Shown in pieces: positions 48,898 to 61,200 of a stretch of DNA of 64,000 bases. The position numbers were made by a program, and so were the translations under genes. The stretch's first letter is position 1, and each line of letters opens with the position of its first letter. The stretch is from NCBI GenBank assembly GCA_023079485.1, contig CM041115.1:29192826-29256825 (forward strand). The letters run 5' to 3'. The stretch is from Archilochus colubris (taxonomy: Eukaryota > Chordata > Aves > Apodiformes > Trochilidae). Below the pieces are notes generated by a model, which did no database searches, had not been told where the DNA came from, and worked only from the letters and a program-made list of their open reading frames with translations.

Positions 48898-49385
48898 GGG
48901 ACAACCGTCCCTTTGTCAAGGTGCGACCTATGGATGTGATCGATTTGGATTTCTACAAGGCCTTTGACACAGTCCATGACAGTATCCTAATCACCAAGTT
49001 GAAGAGATACAAATTTGATGGGTGAAATGTTCAGTGGATAAGGAACTGGCAGGATGGTCACATCCAGAGGGTAGTGGTTGACATCTTGAAGTTCAGATGG
49101 CAACCAGTGACAACTGGTGTTCCTCAGAGAGCGCACTGAGACCAGTAGTCTTTAATATTTTTAGCAACAATACAGACAGTAGGACTGAGTGCACCATCAG
49201 CAAGTTTGCAGATGAGTGGTGCTGTTGATAAGCCAGAGCAATGGGATGTCATTCAGAAGGACCTGGGCAAACTGGAGAGGTGGGCACAAGTGAAAGTCGT
49301 CAGGTTCAACAGGACGAAATGCAAAGTCCTGCATCTGGGTTGGAACAATATGCACTATCAGCAAAGGCTGAGGGATGAGGTTTTA
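48898..49385 (+). pseudogene. CR1 LINE reverse transcriptase core fragment
   Basis: Translated on the plus strand, it gives LDFYKAFDTVHDSILI (near 48945), then a PQ-G box near 49120. ISKFADEW follows at 49195, where CR1 has SKFADDTK, so the second catalytic Asp is changed to Glu. It ends with LERWAQVKVVRFNRTKCKVLHLGW near 49275-49345, the end of the RT thumb approach. It is truncated at both ends and broken by shifts. Confidence 0.9.
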
Positions 49386-49944
49386 GAAAGAAGCACTATA
49401 TATGCAGTCTTAGTCCATAAAGTTTAGTAAAAACTACTACAATGAAATTAACTTTAAATAAATAAATAATTTAATTAGTCCAATTTGAACATCAGAAAAG
49501 TATTCTGTTTTTTCAAGAGAGTGAAGTTATAAAGTAGAAAGAAAACAGTTGAACTCTGAAACTACAGCATAGAAGATAAAGAGGATATTTTTACAACTGC
49601 ATCAATTTTATATAACTGATCATTGCAGGCATGTGTAGGATTCAAGAGAAGAGGATTACTTCAGCTTTCCAGCTCTTCCTACAGTGAGGCAGTGAAATTT
49701 TACACCTTTTCTTAATCATGCTCCCTACTTCATCATCACAATTAAAAAATTAATAACATATTTTATGGGGTTTTCTGCAAATATTAAAGGTATTTTACAG
49801 ACTTTTGCAATCAAGTTTAAAAGAATTTAACAAGCCTAAATAATTAATAGCAGCAGAAGTACTAGCATTGATATCAAGTCCTGGTACAGTGCTAGTAAGT
49901 GTTGTAAAAATTAGTTTTGATACTTTGTCACCAGGAAACCAACA

Positions 49945-49978
<34 letters not shown>

Positions 49979-51750
49979 AACACCTCATAGAACCGTGTTC
50001 AGCATCTGCTGCTACTAAATTGAACAGAAAATTATCAAAATATTGAGTCTTAGTATCTTTAATATAAGCTGATCTTAAGGTAAGATAGTGATGTCTACTA
50101 TAGAATTTAATGTAAAAAAACTAGTACCTTTTCTGTCAATAATTAAAAACTATGGGGTTCTTTAGTGTAGACCATATCTTTACTGCTTTGTCACTCAAAT
50201 GATTTTAGATTCGACTTGAACAAAAGAGAGAACAAAATTAAACCTATTCAGCTTTTATATATGTATATTCTATTCAAGTCTGAACTGTTAAAAACCCCAC
50301 TTTTTCAAACATAAGCATCTATAGACACAAAACAGCTACAAATAAAGAGCTAACCCAACTATCTACAACCAATAGTAAAATTCTTGAATTAATTTTAAAT
50401 TGAAATTGAATTTTCCGGGATTGAGGATTTTACCTTCATAAAGAAAAAAATTTATATTATCAAAACTTTTTTGTTTGTATGTTTATTCAGAGTTGCTATA
50501 AAAAGTTGAAAAAATCAAAATTTAACTGAGAATTATCTAAATTTTAATCATTTTTTTCCTATCACAGAAAAAAGTTGACCAGCTCAATTTGAAACCTAAA
50601 ACAACATATTACCTCTTTTACTTCTTGCTTATATTTATGCTGCCATCTTCTAAAAGCTTGTTTACATGCATATCCCCTAGCTCAGTCCTTTTCTGAGATG
50701 CAATTCCATTTGTAAGCGAAAACTTATTTTACTGTTGCAAGAAAATATAATAATTTAAGCATTTAAGAAAACCAGCCTACATTTCTTGCCTCAAAGACTG
50801 ACAACACACTTAAATTAAAAAAGACTCAAACAGAGTAACATAATTACAATCAGTAACCAGGTAGCAATTCAACATAAACTGGAAATTTGCATTTTCAAAA
50901 TTTATATGATGGAATGACTGGTATTAGGTGAATGTGTTTCATCTGAAGTCAATTATACTTTTGTCAGACTCACTGAGCTGTACAGTATAAAGGCTGAAGC
51001 TATTTATGTTTAGCTGATAAGGTCTTCTGAATGCCTGCAGTTATGAAGGATGAAAAAACAAACAGAACACAGAACAACAGATTGCTATGTAATTTTATCA
51101 GGAAACTACAAAAATACATGAAAATAAAAATAACCAGCTAGGACATTAAAAAAAACAAAACAAAAGAAAGGTACCCCCTTTTTAGTGGAAAAAGACTTCT
51201 AGAATTGTAACTTTTTGATACATCTCCAGGAGAACCATTACAGTGATGGAAAGAGCTGACTTTTACTGAAGTTAGGAGCCACATTGTTATTTATGTTGAA
51301 CACCAACTACTTCTAATGTATTTTTACAAAGTTTTGGTGTCTTTAACACACAGGAAAACACCTACAAATGTGACCAAAAAGTGCCAAAATTTTCCCACTA
51401 TTACCTAAATACGTGGCAAAGTAACAGCTTACAGCTTATGTGTTTGCCCTGTCTCATAGAGTAGCTTCATCAATATTGTTGTCTGGCAGTTTTTTTTAAA
51501 AATCAGTAATTATTTTTGTTTCCACTTAATGGCTGCGCTCTAGAATTTATGAAATGCTAGACTGCTATTGAACTAATCAAAAACATCATAATGCACATCT
51601 ATTTTCTTCCCTAGAGAAACCTCAGAAATCAGTTTCTGAATCTACTTTGTTTATACCCATAAACACCCAAATGTATCAGTATGCCATGGTAATTCAGTGG
51701 TCTATTAGAATAATGTCATTGTTTGAACATGAAGAACGTGTTCAAAGGAA
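49386..51750. other. Unassigned AT-rich DNA
   Basis: No gene or long repeat is seen other than the CA microsatellite at 49946-49976. Confidence 0.5.
49946..49976. repeat. (AC)n microsatellite
   Basis: About 15 uninterrupted AC units. It is the cause of the Cys/Val-alternating frame on the minus strand. Confidence 0.95.
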
Positions 51751-52250
51751 GGAGGGCTTTCAGACTCTGAGAGGGACAGAACAAAAAAGGAGTCATCTAT
51801 TCCGTCCCATTTCCTGGGCTACTCTGTAAAGGTCATGCAGATTGGCAGCCCCTCCTCTCTTTTTTGCTCACTCTTGGCTTTGCTGCTGTTCCCCTGCACT
51901 CCTTTATCAGCAGTGGAGCTCCCCTCATGCTCTTCCAAGTCCCCCTGTATTGGATGCTTGGAAAAGTCCTGGACTGCCCCTGCCACACAGGGCCTTCAGG
52001 AACACATCCCTGCCTCCACTGAGATTGGGTTGTATATATAATTTATATGTTTCTATTTTTGTTATTTATCACCTCTGTTATTGCCTGTCCCCTGTGCTAG
52101 TAAATCTGTCTCCAATTCTTTCCAATTTCCAACTCTAAATCTTTGGTCTTTATTCCTCTTTTATCTTCCCTTTTCCTAGGAGGGGTGTGGGAAGAATAGT
52201 TCTAAGAGCAATTCTGTCCTGTAGAAGTTCTGGTTTTGGTCTTCCCAAAC
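51751..52250 (+). mobile_element. LTR family D, second copy
   Basis: It aligns with 14674-15229 at GAGAGGGACAGAAC, CCCATTTCCTGGGCTAC, TAAATCTGTCTCCAATTC, the TTCCAACTCTAAATCTTTGG block and the final TTTTGGTCTTCCCAAAC. GC content falls from a GC-richer first half to an AT-rich second half, as in the other copy. The 5' edge is missing or too diverged to place. It is a solo LTR fragment. Confidence 0.6.
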
Positions 52251-55200
52251 TGCTAAGCTGTGGCAAGTAATAAATAATTCTGTATTGCTCATTAAATCCA
52301 GATATGAAACCTAAAACTTATTCTTTGGTCCCCTTTAAATGTTAATTACTATATGATTAAAATCTAGAAGCAGCTAACTCAACATTAATCAGGTTTCTTG
52401 CTGTAAGTGAGTTTTATACTCCACTAACATCAAATCTATCCTTTTCAAATTCATCTGCTTAAGTATTGTTTTATATAGTAATCTACAAAGTATCAATTAT
52501 TACACTGTATTTTTAATTCATTTTTGTTTTCATAAAGAATTTTTAAAAAATATTTATTAACTCTGGTGTGATAACATTAAAATATAATTGCAACTACATC
52601 TAAAGATAGTTCTTCATAATTATCTCAAGCAGTTAAAAGATTTTGGGATATTTGATATTTCTGTGAGAAGGAAAAAGTTATGTTTGAAGCAGCCCAGTTT
52701 GTTTTTTTCTTTTATTCAAAGCAAAAGAAAAGGAAAAAAAAAAAAAAAAGCAGCAAGAATCTTTCTTTTCACAGCTGCAGGTCTTTTGCCTCCCACAGCT
52801 TCTTTGGTTTTGTTTTGTTTTCATCAAGAAACTTTCCTCTCCATATCCTCTGCTGCTAAGACCCCCTTTGTTCTCACCTTGTCTATCTTTGTTCAATTCT
52901 TCCTGCTCATGCTCTCAAATCCTACCAATTCAATGAGGTTAATACACAGTTCTCTACATTTGTATTCTACCTAAAATGTTTTCAGTTCCCCAATACAAAG
53001 AGATTAACTTCTAATGTATTTGCTAGAGTTTCACACATTGGTGTTACTGTGTTCTGACCATTTCATTCCAGTAAAGAAGTTCATCTACTTCTACTGTTTG
53101 TCCTGAAAAGAAGTTGGAATAACTGATTCCTTAGCTATAACTTCTCCATTTCAATAAGGCTGGGGTTTTTTTGTCATCAGAGACTAAGCACAGGCTTTTG
53201 ATATTGTACCACCCCTATAGTCACAGCATTTTAGGGAAAATAATTGAGCCCATTAGAATTGTTCCAGTGTTTAAGATTCTGTACAAAAATGGCCAGAAAC
53301 TTACACAAATTAATTACTGTTAATGTGATACTATCTCTTTCAGTATATCAACTGGCTTTTTTAAGATGAACTTCTTTTTTTTCATTTAAAAGCAAAAAAG
53401 AAAAAAATAAAAAGAAAGAAAAGAAATCAATCAAACAAAACCACCAACCCCAGCCCCCACAACGATATGTTACAATTATCAGTGAATAAGGTACTTGCAA
53501 TACAAGTTATTCTGAGTATATTCTGTGACTCTACTGTTTTTCAAGTTGGTGATCAAGTCACCATTTAAATTTCTGTTCAGTAAATCTAAAAAATTAAGCT
53601 CATGGATTTGAGGGAGGCATATTTTCCTACTCTTTCTTCCATATTTTTTTCAACCATTTTCCTGCTTGCTTTGCTACTGTCAGCCTTCTAGCCAGAGCTC
53701 TGCACTACATTCTCAACAAATTATCCACCTTACCTAAGATTTCTTTTTAAAGTCTTCCTTTTTACCTTTTTAAGTTGTTTGCTAGCACAACACTACTTCC
53801 AATCTGGAAACATGGTCTTGACTGTTTGCATCAGGATACTTTATTTTAATTTTTTGAAATTCATATGGTTTTCTTGTATCCACCCTAGCTAGTGAAGTCT
53901 TACTATCTTGTAGGAAAACTTGAGAATGTGTCTCTCTTTAGCCCACCATGATCTTACATGCCTATGAAGGAACTAATTTTTGTATACCAGCACAGATATC
54001 CAGACTTTCCAAAATAATTCAATTTCCACCCTTTGACAACATTGCAGAGACAGTAATATTTGTGTTTGTGGGAAATTTATTAGTAATAAAAATCTTCTTC
54101 AAAAATAAAATCTGATATTTTCCTCTTGTAATATATTTTCATCTCTTTTCATATGATTTTCAGTCATTTCTAGCCTATTTCAACTGTAGGCCTTCTTTCA
54201 GCCAAAAATATTTAGGTTCACTAAATCTGGATGAAGTACTAAGAAAAAGAAGCAATGTAATCACACACGTGTAGACACACACACAAATTTGTTCAAATGT
54301 TCATACTTATTCCTAGCTTTCACAATCTTTATTTAATTATATCCTAAGAGTACTGAGTTAAGTTTGTCCATAGCAACCCACATAGTGCTCTGTTGGTGGT
54401 AACACACCCATGTATTAGTTGTTAATGAGCAGTTCTTGCATAGACTGTAGGCAGGGAATAGACAAGAGACTGAGACAGCTGGCCCAGACTGACTGAAGAG
54501 ATGTTCCATACTACATAAGAATCTACTCAGCAATAAAACTGAAGTCAGTTTTCCCAAACTATTTCTTGCAGAGTGGCTGCTCATCAATCCACTGGTGGGA
54601 GATGGTAGGTGATCCCCTTTGCATCACTCTTTTCATGACTTTTTCTCATTTTTATCTTTCAAGTTCTCTCCCTGCATCCCACTGTGGGTCAATAAGTCTG
54701 TAACTGGGTAGACATTTTTCTGTTTATTGGGATCAACCCACTACATATGTTTGCTATAATAGAGTAGAAGTTATGGACAGGAAACTTTTTTTTCCTTGTA
54801 AAATCCAATATGGAAGAAAAATGCTGGCAGCAGAAAATATACGGCCATTTCTGTCCTGCTTCTCTTCATAATAGGTAGTCTTTATCTCTGGCTCCTTTCT
54901 ATATCTCATGATCATCAAGTCTTTCTACGATAAAAAAGTCTCAAGGATTTTTCTCCCTAAAAAAGCAGAGAATCAATTCAGCAAATTAATAATGATGAAT
55001 TATGATTGTGAACTACTAATGAATGAATTAAAAATGATAGAACAGATAGCTCAGCCAAATTACCTGAGTAATATTTTTTTCAGTTTTTAAAAAAATATTT
55101 TATGCTTTTGTAAAGGAGCACCAATAACTGAGAAGAGATGATACAGAGGGCCTTATTACTGGTATAACTCACTGTAATACTCATTACTTAACCCAAAAGT

Positions 55201-55724
55201 GGTAGGGCACTACTAAACTAAGAGTTTGAGCTGAAAATTTGCAATAACAACACTGGCTTTCAGCAGATATTGCTTAAACTAGTGTGTCTATAAATTTTAT
55301 TTTCACATATTTTCATTATGAAGATATCTTTAGTTGATAAGTATTGGCTGTTTCGTAGAGAAAAAGAGACTAAGCAAAGAGTTCAGTGTATGGTAAACTG
55401 AGACTGAGTTTTGACAGATGCATATCATATTAATCAGTAATAAGTGACTGCAGGTCAAACATAATTTACTACAATATTAATAGTAAACAGGACAGTAGAA
55501 AGATTTCTGGATGAATAATGTGTAGAGCAAGGACATATTCTTTCCTCAGTGAAAAAAATGCATGTACAGCTATACCTTCTGGCTACTTTATGTTTGAATT
55601 CAGAGATTAAACTTTTTGTACTGCTTTTTGTAGACCATAAATATCTTGCAGGGAATACTGAAATGTGCAGTAGATTTTTGAGATCACATGAACAACATCC
55701 AGCTCACTGGTGAAAATCTACTTA
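52251..55724. other. Unassigned AT-rich DNA
   Basis: No gene is recognised. The 128-codon frame at 52588-52974 (plus) runs through an A13 run at 52737-52749 and is Phe/Leu/Lys-rich. A CR1 or LTR signature is absent throughout. Confidence 0.5.
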
Positions 55725-55730
55725 AGAAGT
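55725..55730. repeat. Target-site duplication AGAAGT, left copy
   Basis: AGAAGT here and at 61195-61200 flank the whole provirus. In both places the next base is T, so a seventh matching base is possible. It shows that the two LTRs belong to one insertion event. Confidence 0.65.
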
Positions 55731-56198
55731 TGTTTCCCTTAGGTCTGAGATTCAGCAAGAAAACACAAATACAAGTTCCTTATAAACCCATCAGAAAGTT
55801 TTATTACACTTATCCCAACCACAAACATAAAGTTACAAATGGCTTACAATATTGAACTCATTGACAGGATTCACAAAACAAGTCTTCCCCAAAATCAAAC
55901 TCGGAGTAGTTGAAAAAGTTTAAAGGTAGTCCTTCCATGGAAAAACTACAATGTTCTCCTTGAAGTCATTCTGTAAACCTCCTTCTGGTTTTCTCTCCCT
56001 ATTATGCCTGGGACATAGTGTCACATAGAACCTATACACTTAGAAGGTGGACTAGGAAGTAAGCAAACCCTGACTTTTCTATTAACCTCTGGTTTGTGCC
56101 CATACAAACACTGAGGGGAGGTTTCAAACCTGATGTTAAGCTCCCAGTTTCACATAAAACATCTGTCCACTACAGATCAAAATTATTTCCTCCAACAC
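55731..56198 (-). repeat. 3' LTR of the ERVL provirus
   Basis: 468 bases, aligned with the 5' LTR at 60858-61194 and in reverse complement with the solo LTR at 12255-12699. Its polyadenylation signal, AATAAA on the minus strand, is at 55800-55805. It retains the roughly 130-base middle segment that the 5' LTR lacks. A purine-rich tract expected just inside the LTR is not evident at 56199-56225. Confidence 0.85.
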
Positions 56199-57528
56199 GT
56201 GGCATCATGTGATCTATAGAGGACAGTTAATAACATTGTAATACACTGTTATTACTGATACAATTTCTCATGGTGGTTCCAGTCAGACCCCAACTAAAAT
56301 CACAATACCAGTTGAATACGGTCCCAGGCAACCTTCTCCAAGTGACCTTGTTCAAGCAGGGGGCTTGGACTAGACTATTTCAAGAGGTTTCTTTTGACCT
56401 CTCCAATTGATGCCAACTGTAGGATTTTTTTGGCCTGTCTTCCTCTCTTGGATGGCCCCCTGATAACAGAGGAGGCCAATCCTCACATTAAGGTCTGGTA
56501 TGGCATGTGTCTCCACAGCTCAATGCTACTGGGTTGTAACCAGCAGCAGGGCTCTAGGTTCTTCTTGGTGGCAAACACAGAGTCCAACCCAGTCTTGCCC
56601 TTGATGCTAGTAGGAGGCACTTTGCCAGCCCCACTCCTCTCACCTGACAGTCAATACAGAGCTTCATCTGCTTCACCCAGTAAGAAGTCATTACCATAGC
56701 AAAGCTTGCACAGATTCTTTTATAAAGGACAGATCCAAACTCATGTGGGTTGGAGTTATACTATGATACGAAATGTAGTTCTGATTAGCATCTGTGCTAT
56801 TTTCCCAATAAGGGAGATGTTCAAGATGACACTGGAATCATTCACAAAAATGTCCCAGTTAATTTTCTGTGAGAGGCATTCCTGTTGAGTATGTCAGGAA
56901 AAGGTTGCTCAGTGTGGTAATACTGCAGAGGATATGTTCCTGTCCCTTTACATTGTCCAGAGTGATTCAGACATTTTTAATGGTTGGGACACCATGTAAG
57001 CAGAATTTCTGTGGATATATGAAACACAAAACATTAGAGTACCCCTCACCCCTTCCTGGGTACCAACACAAAGTTACTACTTGTGCTAAAGCCAAATCAT
57101 TCTTGCTACCAAAAAGGGAGAAACAGTTTCCCGACTGACATGATATTGTGTTTGTGGCCACCTCTCTGCTGGCCCTAGGTAGCCTCTTCATCAAGAGTAG
57201 GGGAGTTGTATCCTTTGTCAAGACCCTACTGTCCAGAACCCATGATAATTCATGTAGGTTGTATACCTGTTTGGTGTATTTTCCATCCCCTAATTGCTGT
57301 AATTATTGTTACAGGAGGTCAATTATATGCTCCACTAACCTGGCCCCTTGTGAGTGGTATGGAAGATGTCACATCCAACCACTCTTTTTGTGGGCCCACC
57401 GCGCCATATTTGATCTTTTATCTCTGTTGTGGTGTTATGTATTCTTGCCAGCGCATCTGCCCACAGATTTCTGAGGACTGTCTCTGTTTGCTGGTTGTAT
57501 ATGCATCCTCATGGAACACACAAACGTC
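56199..57528 (-). pseudogene. Proviral 3' region, unassigned (expected integrase and beyond)
   Basis: By position this should hold integrase and, in ERVL, possibly a dUTPase domain. I could not match any catalytic motif with confidence. The frames are short and interrupted, such as 56967-57221 on the minus strand. The rest is either too decayed or rearranged. The GC content stays close to that of the rest of the provirus, so it is proviral rather than host sequence. Confidence 0.45.
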
Positions 57529-58080
57529 TCAGTTCAGTAAGACCCTCTTAATCAGTACCCAAACTTCTTTTCCCCAAACACCCTTTGCACCCATACACCA
57601 GTTGTCCCTTTTCCACCTGAGGAGCCAATGCACCATCCCCTGAGCCACTGCCTGAGAGTCAGTGTAAATATGACAGATATGATTTACAGGTGTAGCTTCA
57701 ATGGCTTGCCACACACCCATCAGCTCTGCTAATTGGCTGCTGCCATTTCCCATCGGGTTTGAGAGACAGGATTATAGGCCACAGCTTTCCATTTCTGTCA
57801 CCAGCAAATCATGCTGTGTGAGGTTTGGTAGTTAATGGTTCATCTGAAAATTTTCCTGCACCTTCAGTTGAATGTCAGGGTCTCCCTCTACCCCACTTCG
57901 GTTTGTGCAAAGTATGCACGGACTGCAGCCCAGGTTTTGCATGTTCTTGTAAATACTATCTCATCTCCAGCATAGTAGCTTCCCGTGTATGTCCTGTTTT
58001 ATAAGTATTTACTGTTTCAGCAACCCAGGATACTACTATTGAAGGGGACCTGATAATCTCATTGTGGCCCAACATCTGAG
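57529..58080 (-). pseudogene. Proviral pol: RNase H domain remnant
   Basis: The minus-strand frame at 57753-57529 contains AELMGVWQAIE followed by CHIYTDSQAVAQGM. These correspond to the second acidic residue (Glu) and third acidic residue (Asp of YTDS) of retroviral RNase H, which degrades the RNA strand during reverse transcription. The first acidic motif (TDGS type), expected near 57775, is degenerate. Upstream, 57960-58080 matches the RT connection region in broken frames. Confidence 0.7.
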
Positions 58081-58299
58081 TTTCCATATCAAATAAGGCC
58101 TAGCACACACCAAAGAGCTGCTTTTCAAATGTAATATACCTGGTCTCAGCATTCATGGGCGTTCTTCAAGGGTCAATGGCAATGCTCTTGCAGTTACCAT
58201 GACTCCAAACAGCTAAATCAGCTTCCAGGGTCACATGTGGTTCAACAGGGCCAGGCATGATGAGATGTCATATGCCAAATGCCATTGTATTTTTTAATT

Positions 58300-58410
58300 T
58301 CCTGGACAATCTCAGAAACCACCACCATAGTCATCGGGTTTACTTTATTGACACTCCAGTAATCTGCCATTGTGTGCCAACCACCATCTGGGTTCTTTAC
58401 CAGCCAGATG
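58300..58410 (-). pseudogene. Proviral pol: N-terminal reverse transcriptase remnant
   Basis: Minus-strand translation gives WLVKNPDGGWHTMADYWSVN and then KVNPMTMVVVS, the fingers motif of retroviral RT (KPDG...R..DYR.LN type). What follows downstream jumps to sequence near the connection/RNase H region. The palm with its YxDD catalytic box is therefore deleted. This alone abolishes polymerase function. Confidence 0.7.
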
Positions 58411-58739
58411 GGAACACTGAAAGGTGATTAAGTGTAGCATATCACTCCAGCCTCTGTTCAATCATTGATTGTTACTTGTTTATCATCATCCCCTCCTGGA
58501 ATGCAACATTGCTTCAGGTTTCCTACCTAAATAGCTGCAGGGATATCACCTTCTGGTATAATTTGTCCCACTCAGATTGCCTGAACCAACCACCATGTGG
58601 TCCCAAAAGTTTGCAAGGTGCCATCGATATCTAACAATCAGACATGTAGTATGTCCAATGTTCACTTTGGCCCGTCTGCAATTCGCATAGCCATCTGAGT
58701 AAAGTTCACCTGGATAGGCTGATATCCTAAACTCCATAC

Positions 58740-58850
58740 TAGTGTTGTGTCCCCTTCATGCTTGCCACGGTTCCCATGTATGACTGTGACCTCCACTCCA
58801 GTGTCCATTAAGACTCTGACTGTTTGTTGGTTTCAGGGGGTAATACAGGT
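58740..58850 (-). pseudogene. Proviral aspartic protease remnant
   Basis: The frame reads VRVLMDTGVEVTVIHG on the minus strand, with the DTG active-site triad at 58797-58805. Retroviral proteases are homodimers that use this Asp to cut the Gag-Pol polyprotein. In most retroviruses the motif is followed by A/S (DTGA/DTGS); here it is DTGV, a probable decay mutation. The protease flap and C-terminal motifs are not evident before RT sequence begins. Confidence 0.75.
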
Positions 58851-59203
58851 GACAAACAGCTGATTGTCTCTATGAACCATATTACAGTGGAACCCTTTGG
58901 ACACTGGGGCTTGGTCACCCCACAGTTCTGGTTTAGAGTGAAACTGTTTGCGTGAATGTTGAGAGAGAGAGAGGGGATAACCCCTGTCTCACCTTGAAAT
59001 GGAGGACAGTCTGTTCCAACTCTTCCCAGGGATATTTCCCTCCATGACCATCAGTGCCTTGTTGTTTATCTGTCTGTATGGTGTGGACACTGTTTATCTG
59101 CACCAACCAGTGCGATGCCTCAATTGCCTTGCCATCAATCTCCTGTTTACTTACACCCTAGTAATAGTGAATGAAACAGTAGGGTTTGTTCCTTAGTTCC
59201 CTT

Positions 59204-60485
59204 TTATTGCTGCCATCTCATAGCTTGGCCTCTTTGTGTGTGCTGATCTACCTCCAGACCTGGTAAATCTCCCAATTGTTGCAACTTTTCCTGTACTCCC
59301 TCTATGACATTACCCTGTTCTGTTATCAATAAGGGGATTAAATACGGATGCCAGGTGGCTGGGCATCCTCCCAACAACTTATTTCCCATCGCAGGCAATA
59401 GAGGCTGCTGCAGAAATGACTCTTGACTCCCAAGGTCAACTGCAGTCTTCATGGCTTCTGTTTTTAACAGATTACAAGCTTGTTCAAACATTACCCAGGT
59501 GGGGCTGGAGGCTGGCCAATCACCATCCATGGTGTGTCTATCAGAGAATCCTTCTGCTACGATATCAAGTGAGTTTCTCCCATTCCCATCAACCTGCCAA
59601 AGGGCAGATTGTACATAAACATCATTTGTTAGTCCCATGATTTTTTTTTTTTGCATCTTCATTATCAAGCAGAACAGAGTCTGTACCCTCCTCCATCAGC
59701 CTCACCAACCATGCTTGAGGGTTGCTGTTTATATTTGCCAAATAGATTCTTTATATCCTCCAGGGTAAAGTCAGTCAGCTCATCTTGCCTCTCCATTTGT
59801 CCTGGACCTGTACAATTTGCTTTCCTGTGGAATACAGACACAGCTTACTTGCTTTTTAATAGGGGCTTGCTCTTTCTTCACTCCACATCCTCTTCATCAT
59901 CAGAGTCAATCTCCCCAGTCTACCTATCCCAGGAGTTGGGTCCCAATCCAGGCTAGTAACAGTCACCCAAACTTTAGCCCCTACAGGCATGCATGTTCTT
60001 CCCTGCTTTCTTTTCAGTACACTAACTGCACATTGTGTTGCTAATTTAGTGCATTTTTCCTCTAAGTGCTCTCTCTGATCTATCATCTCTAGTAAAGCTT
60101 GACTGTGCTCGATTTTTTCGATTTTTTTCCAGCTTGTGCCTTCTGTAACTGATTGTAGAGACGTTCTTGTTTTTTCCTGCTCTTCTTGTAGTCTCCCAAT
60201 TGACACTCTATGCTGAAAGTAAGGCATCCCCCAGGCACCCAGCATGTTCAAGCCGTGCCACTTTCCCCATCTACTCAGTTTCCATAAATTGTTCGCAGTA
60301 CCTGAACACTTCCATAGGATCTTTCTGTCTCCATGGTTTTGGGGACACACAGGTACATGTTTTCCACTGATCCCAAAGAGTGTTCCAGAGATCCTTGTTC
60401 CATTCAAAACTTTCACCATTTCTTTTCTCCTGCTAGTGCTGCTCGCAGAACTCCCAGGGAAGAATTTCTGCATCTTAGATTGCAT
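59204..60485 (-). pseudogene. Proviral gag remnant
   Basis: Two long minus-strand frames cover gag: 60485-59856 (209 codons) and 59668-59204 (154 codons), offset by a frame shift with stops between. Gag is the structural polyprotein of the particle. The first frame has a Glu/Lys/Gln-rich, probably helical stretch (EEQEKTRTSLQSVTEG onward). The second has the capsid-like block ACNLLKTEAMKTAVDLGSQE and ends in a Gln-rich, hydrophilic tail. No CCHC zinc knuckle is visible. Assignment rests on position between the primer-binding site and protease, and on these helical features. Confidence 0.65.
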
Positions 60486-60833
60486 GGACTTATAAATGGC
60501 CTTCCATGCTGATCACAACACACATACATAGGACACAGATAATAACTGCACAAATTAAGCTAAATACAGAAATGGTCAACATAAACCTGACTGATCAAAA
60601 CCACTGGGAGAGTGGGGGAAGGGAAAACACCCTTTCCCACCTACCTGTCCTATAGTGACACAGCTCACTCAGCAGCACTCCACCAGTGAGTCCTACTGAT
60701 TCAGTATTTTCCCAGTGGTGCACCCCACTTAGCAGCCCCCCAGCTTGTGATTCCCACTTATTCAACAGTTTCCCAAACAGTGGCAAACCTTGCCTAGCAA
60801 CACCCCACTGGAGAGTCCCACTGATTTATTGCT

Positions 60834-60853
60834 GAATTCCATCCTTGACACCA
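60834..60853 (-). other. Primer-binding site, tRNA-Leu type
   Basis: Read on the minus strand it is TGGTGTCAAGGATGGAATTC, four bases inside the 5' LTR. It agrees at most positions with the complement of the vertebrate tRNA-Leu 3' end (TGGTGTCAGGAGTGGGATTC, from general knowledge). The tRNA primes minus-strand DNA synthesis. This site is the main ground for placing the provirus in the ERVL group. Confidence 0.7.
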
Positions 60854-60857
60854 ATTA

Positions 60858-61194
60858 TGCTTTTGTTAAGTCTGAGATTCAGCAAGAAAACAGAAATACA
60901 AGCTTCTTATAAACCCATCAGAAATAGTTTTATTACACTTATCCCACCACAAACATAATGATACAAATGGCTTACAGTATTGAATTCATTTACAGGATTT
61001 AGAAAACAAGCCTTCCCCAAAATCAAACTCAGAGCAGTTGAAAAAGGTTAAAGGTAGTCCTTCCATGGAAAACTACAATGTTCCCCTTGAAGTCATTCTG
61101 CAAATCTCCTTCTGGTTTGCTCTCCCTTTTATGTCTGGGACAGGCATAAAAGATCAAAATTTGATATACAGATCATAATTATTTCCTCCAACAC
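60858..61194 (-). repeat. 5' LTR of the ERVL provirus, internally deleted
   Basis: 337 bases. It matches the 3' LTR at both ends but lacks about 130 bases near its U3 side, between CTGGGACA and CAGATCA (around 61140-61175). AATAAA on the minus strand is at 60929-60934. The deletion arose after insertion, because the two LTRs were identical when the provirus integrated and the solo relative at 12255 still has the segment. Confidence 0.85.
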
Positions 61195-61200
61195 AGAAGT
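61195..61200. repeat. Target-site duplication AGAAGT, right copy
   Basis: Matches 55725-55730. See the left copy. Confidence 0.65.

Larger units (their letters stand above)
55731..61194 (-). mobile_element. Decayed ERVL-group provirus, two LTRs, minus orientation
   Basis: A 5.46-kb provirus flanked by AGAAGT direct repeats. In minus-strand order it has the 5' LTR (61194-60858), a tRNA-Leu-like primer-binding site (60853-60834), gag (60485-59204), protease (around 58800), RT (58410-58300), RNase H (58080-57529), an unassigned stretch, and the 3' LTR (56198-55731). A tRNA-Leu primer is the feature that names ERVL. The internal region is only about 4.7 kb, shorter than a full ERVL, because the RT has a large internal deletion. 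Stops and frame shifts occur in every gene and I see no env. By eye about 20 substitutions separate roughly 275 aligned LTR bases, so the copy is old and cannot express. Confidence 0.85.

Noticed and set aside
49795..49983. Minus-strand frame with alternating Cys-Val, resembling a cysteine-rich peptide
   Set aside because: It is the translation of the AC microsatellite.
52588..52974. 128-codon plus-strand frame
   Set aside because: It crosses an A13 run and is Phe/Leu/Lys-rich with no family resemblance or regulatory context.
57206..57643. 145-codon plus-strand frame inside the provirus
   Set aside because: It is antisense to proviral pol sequence, whose motifs read on the minus strand.
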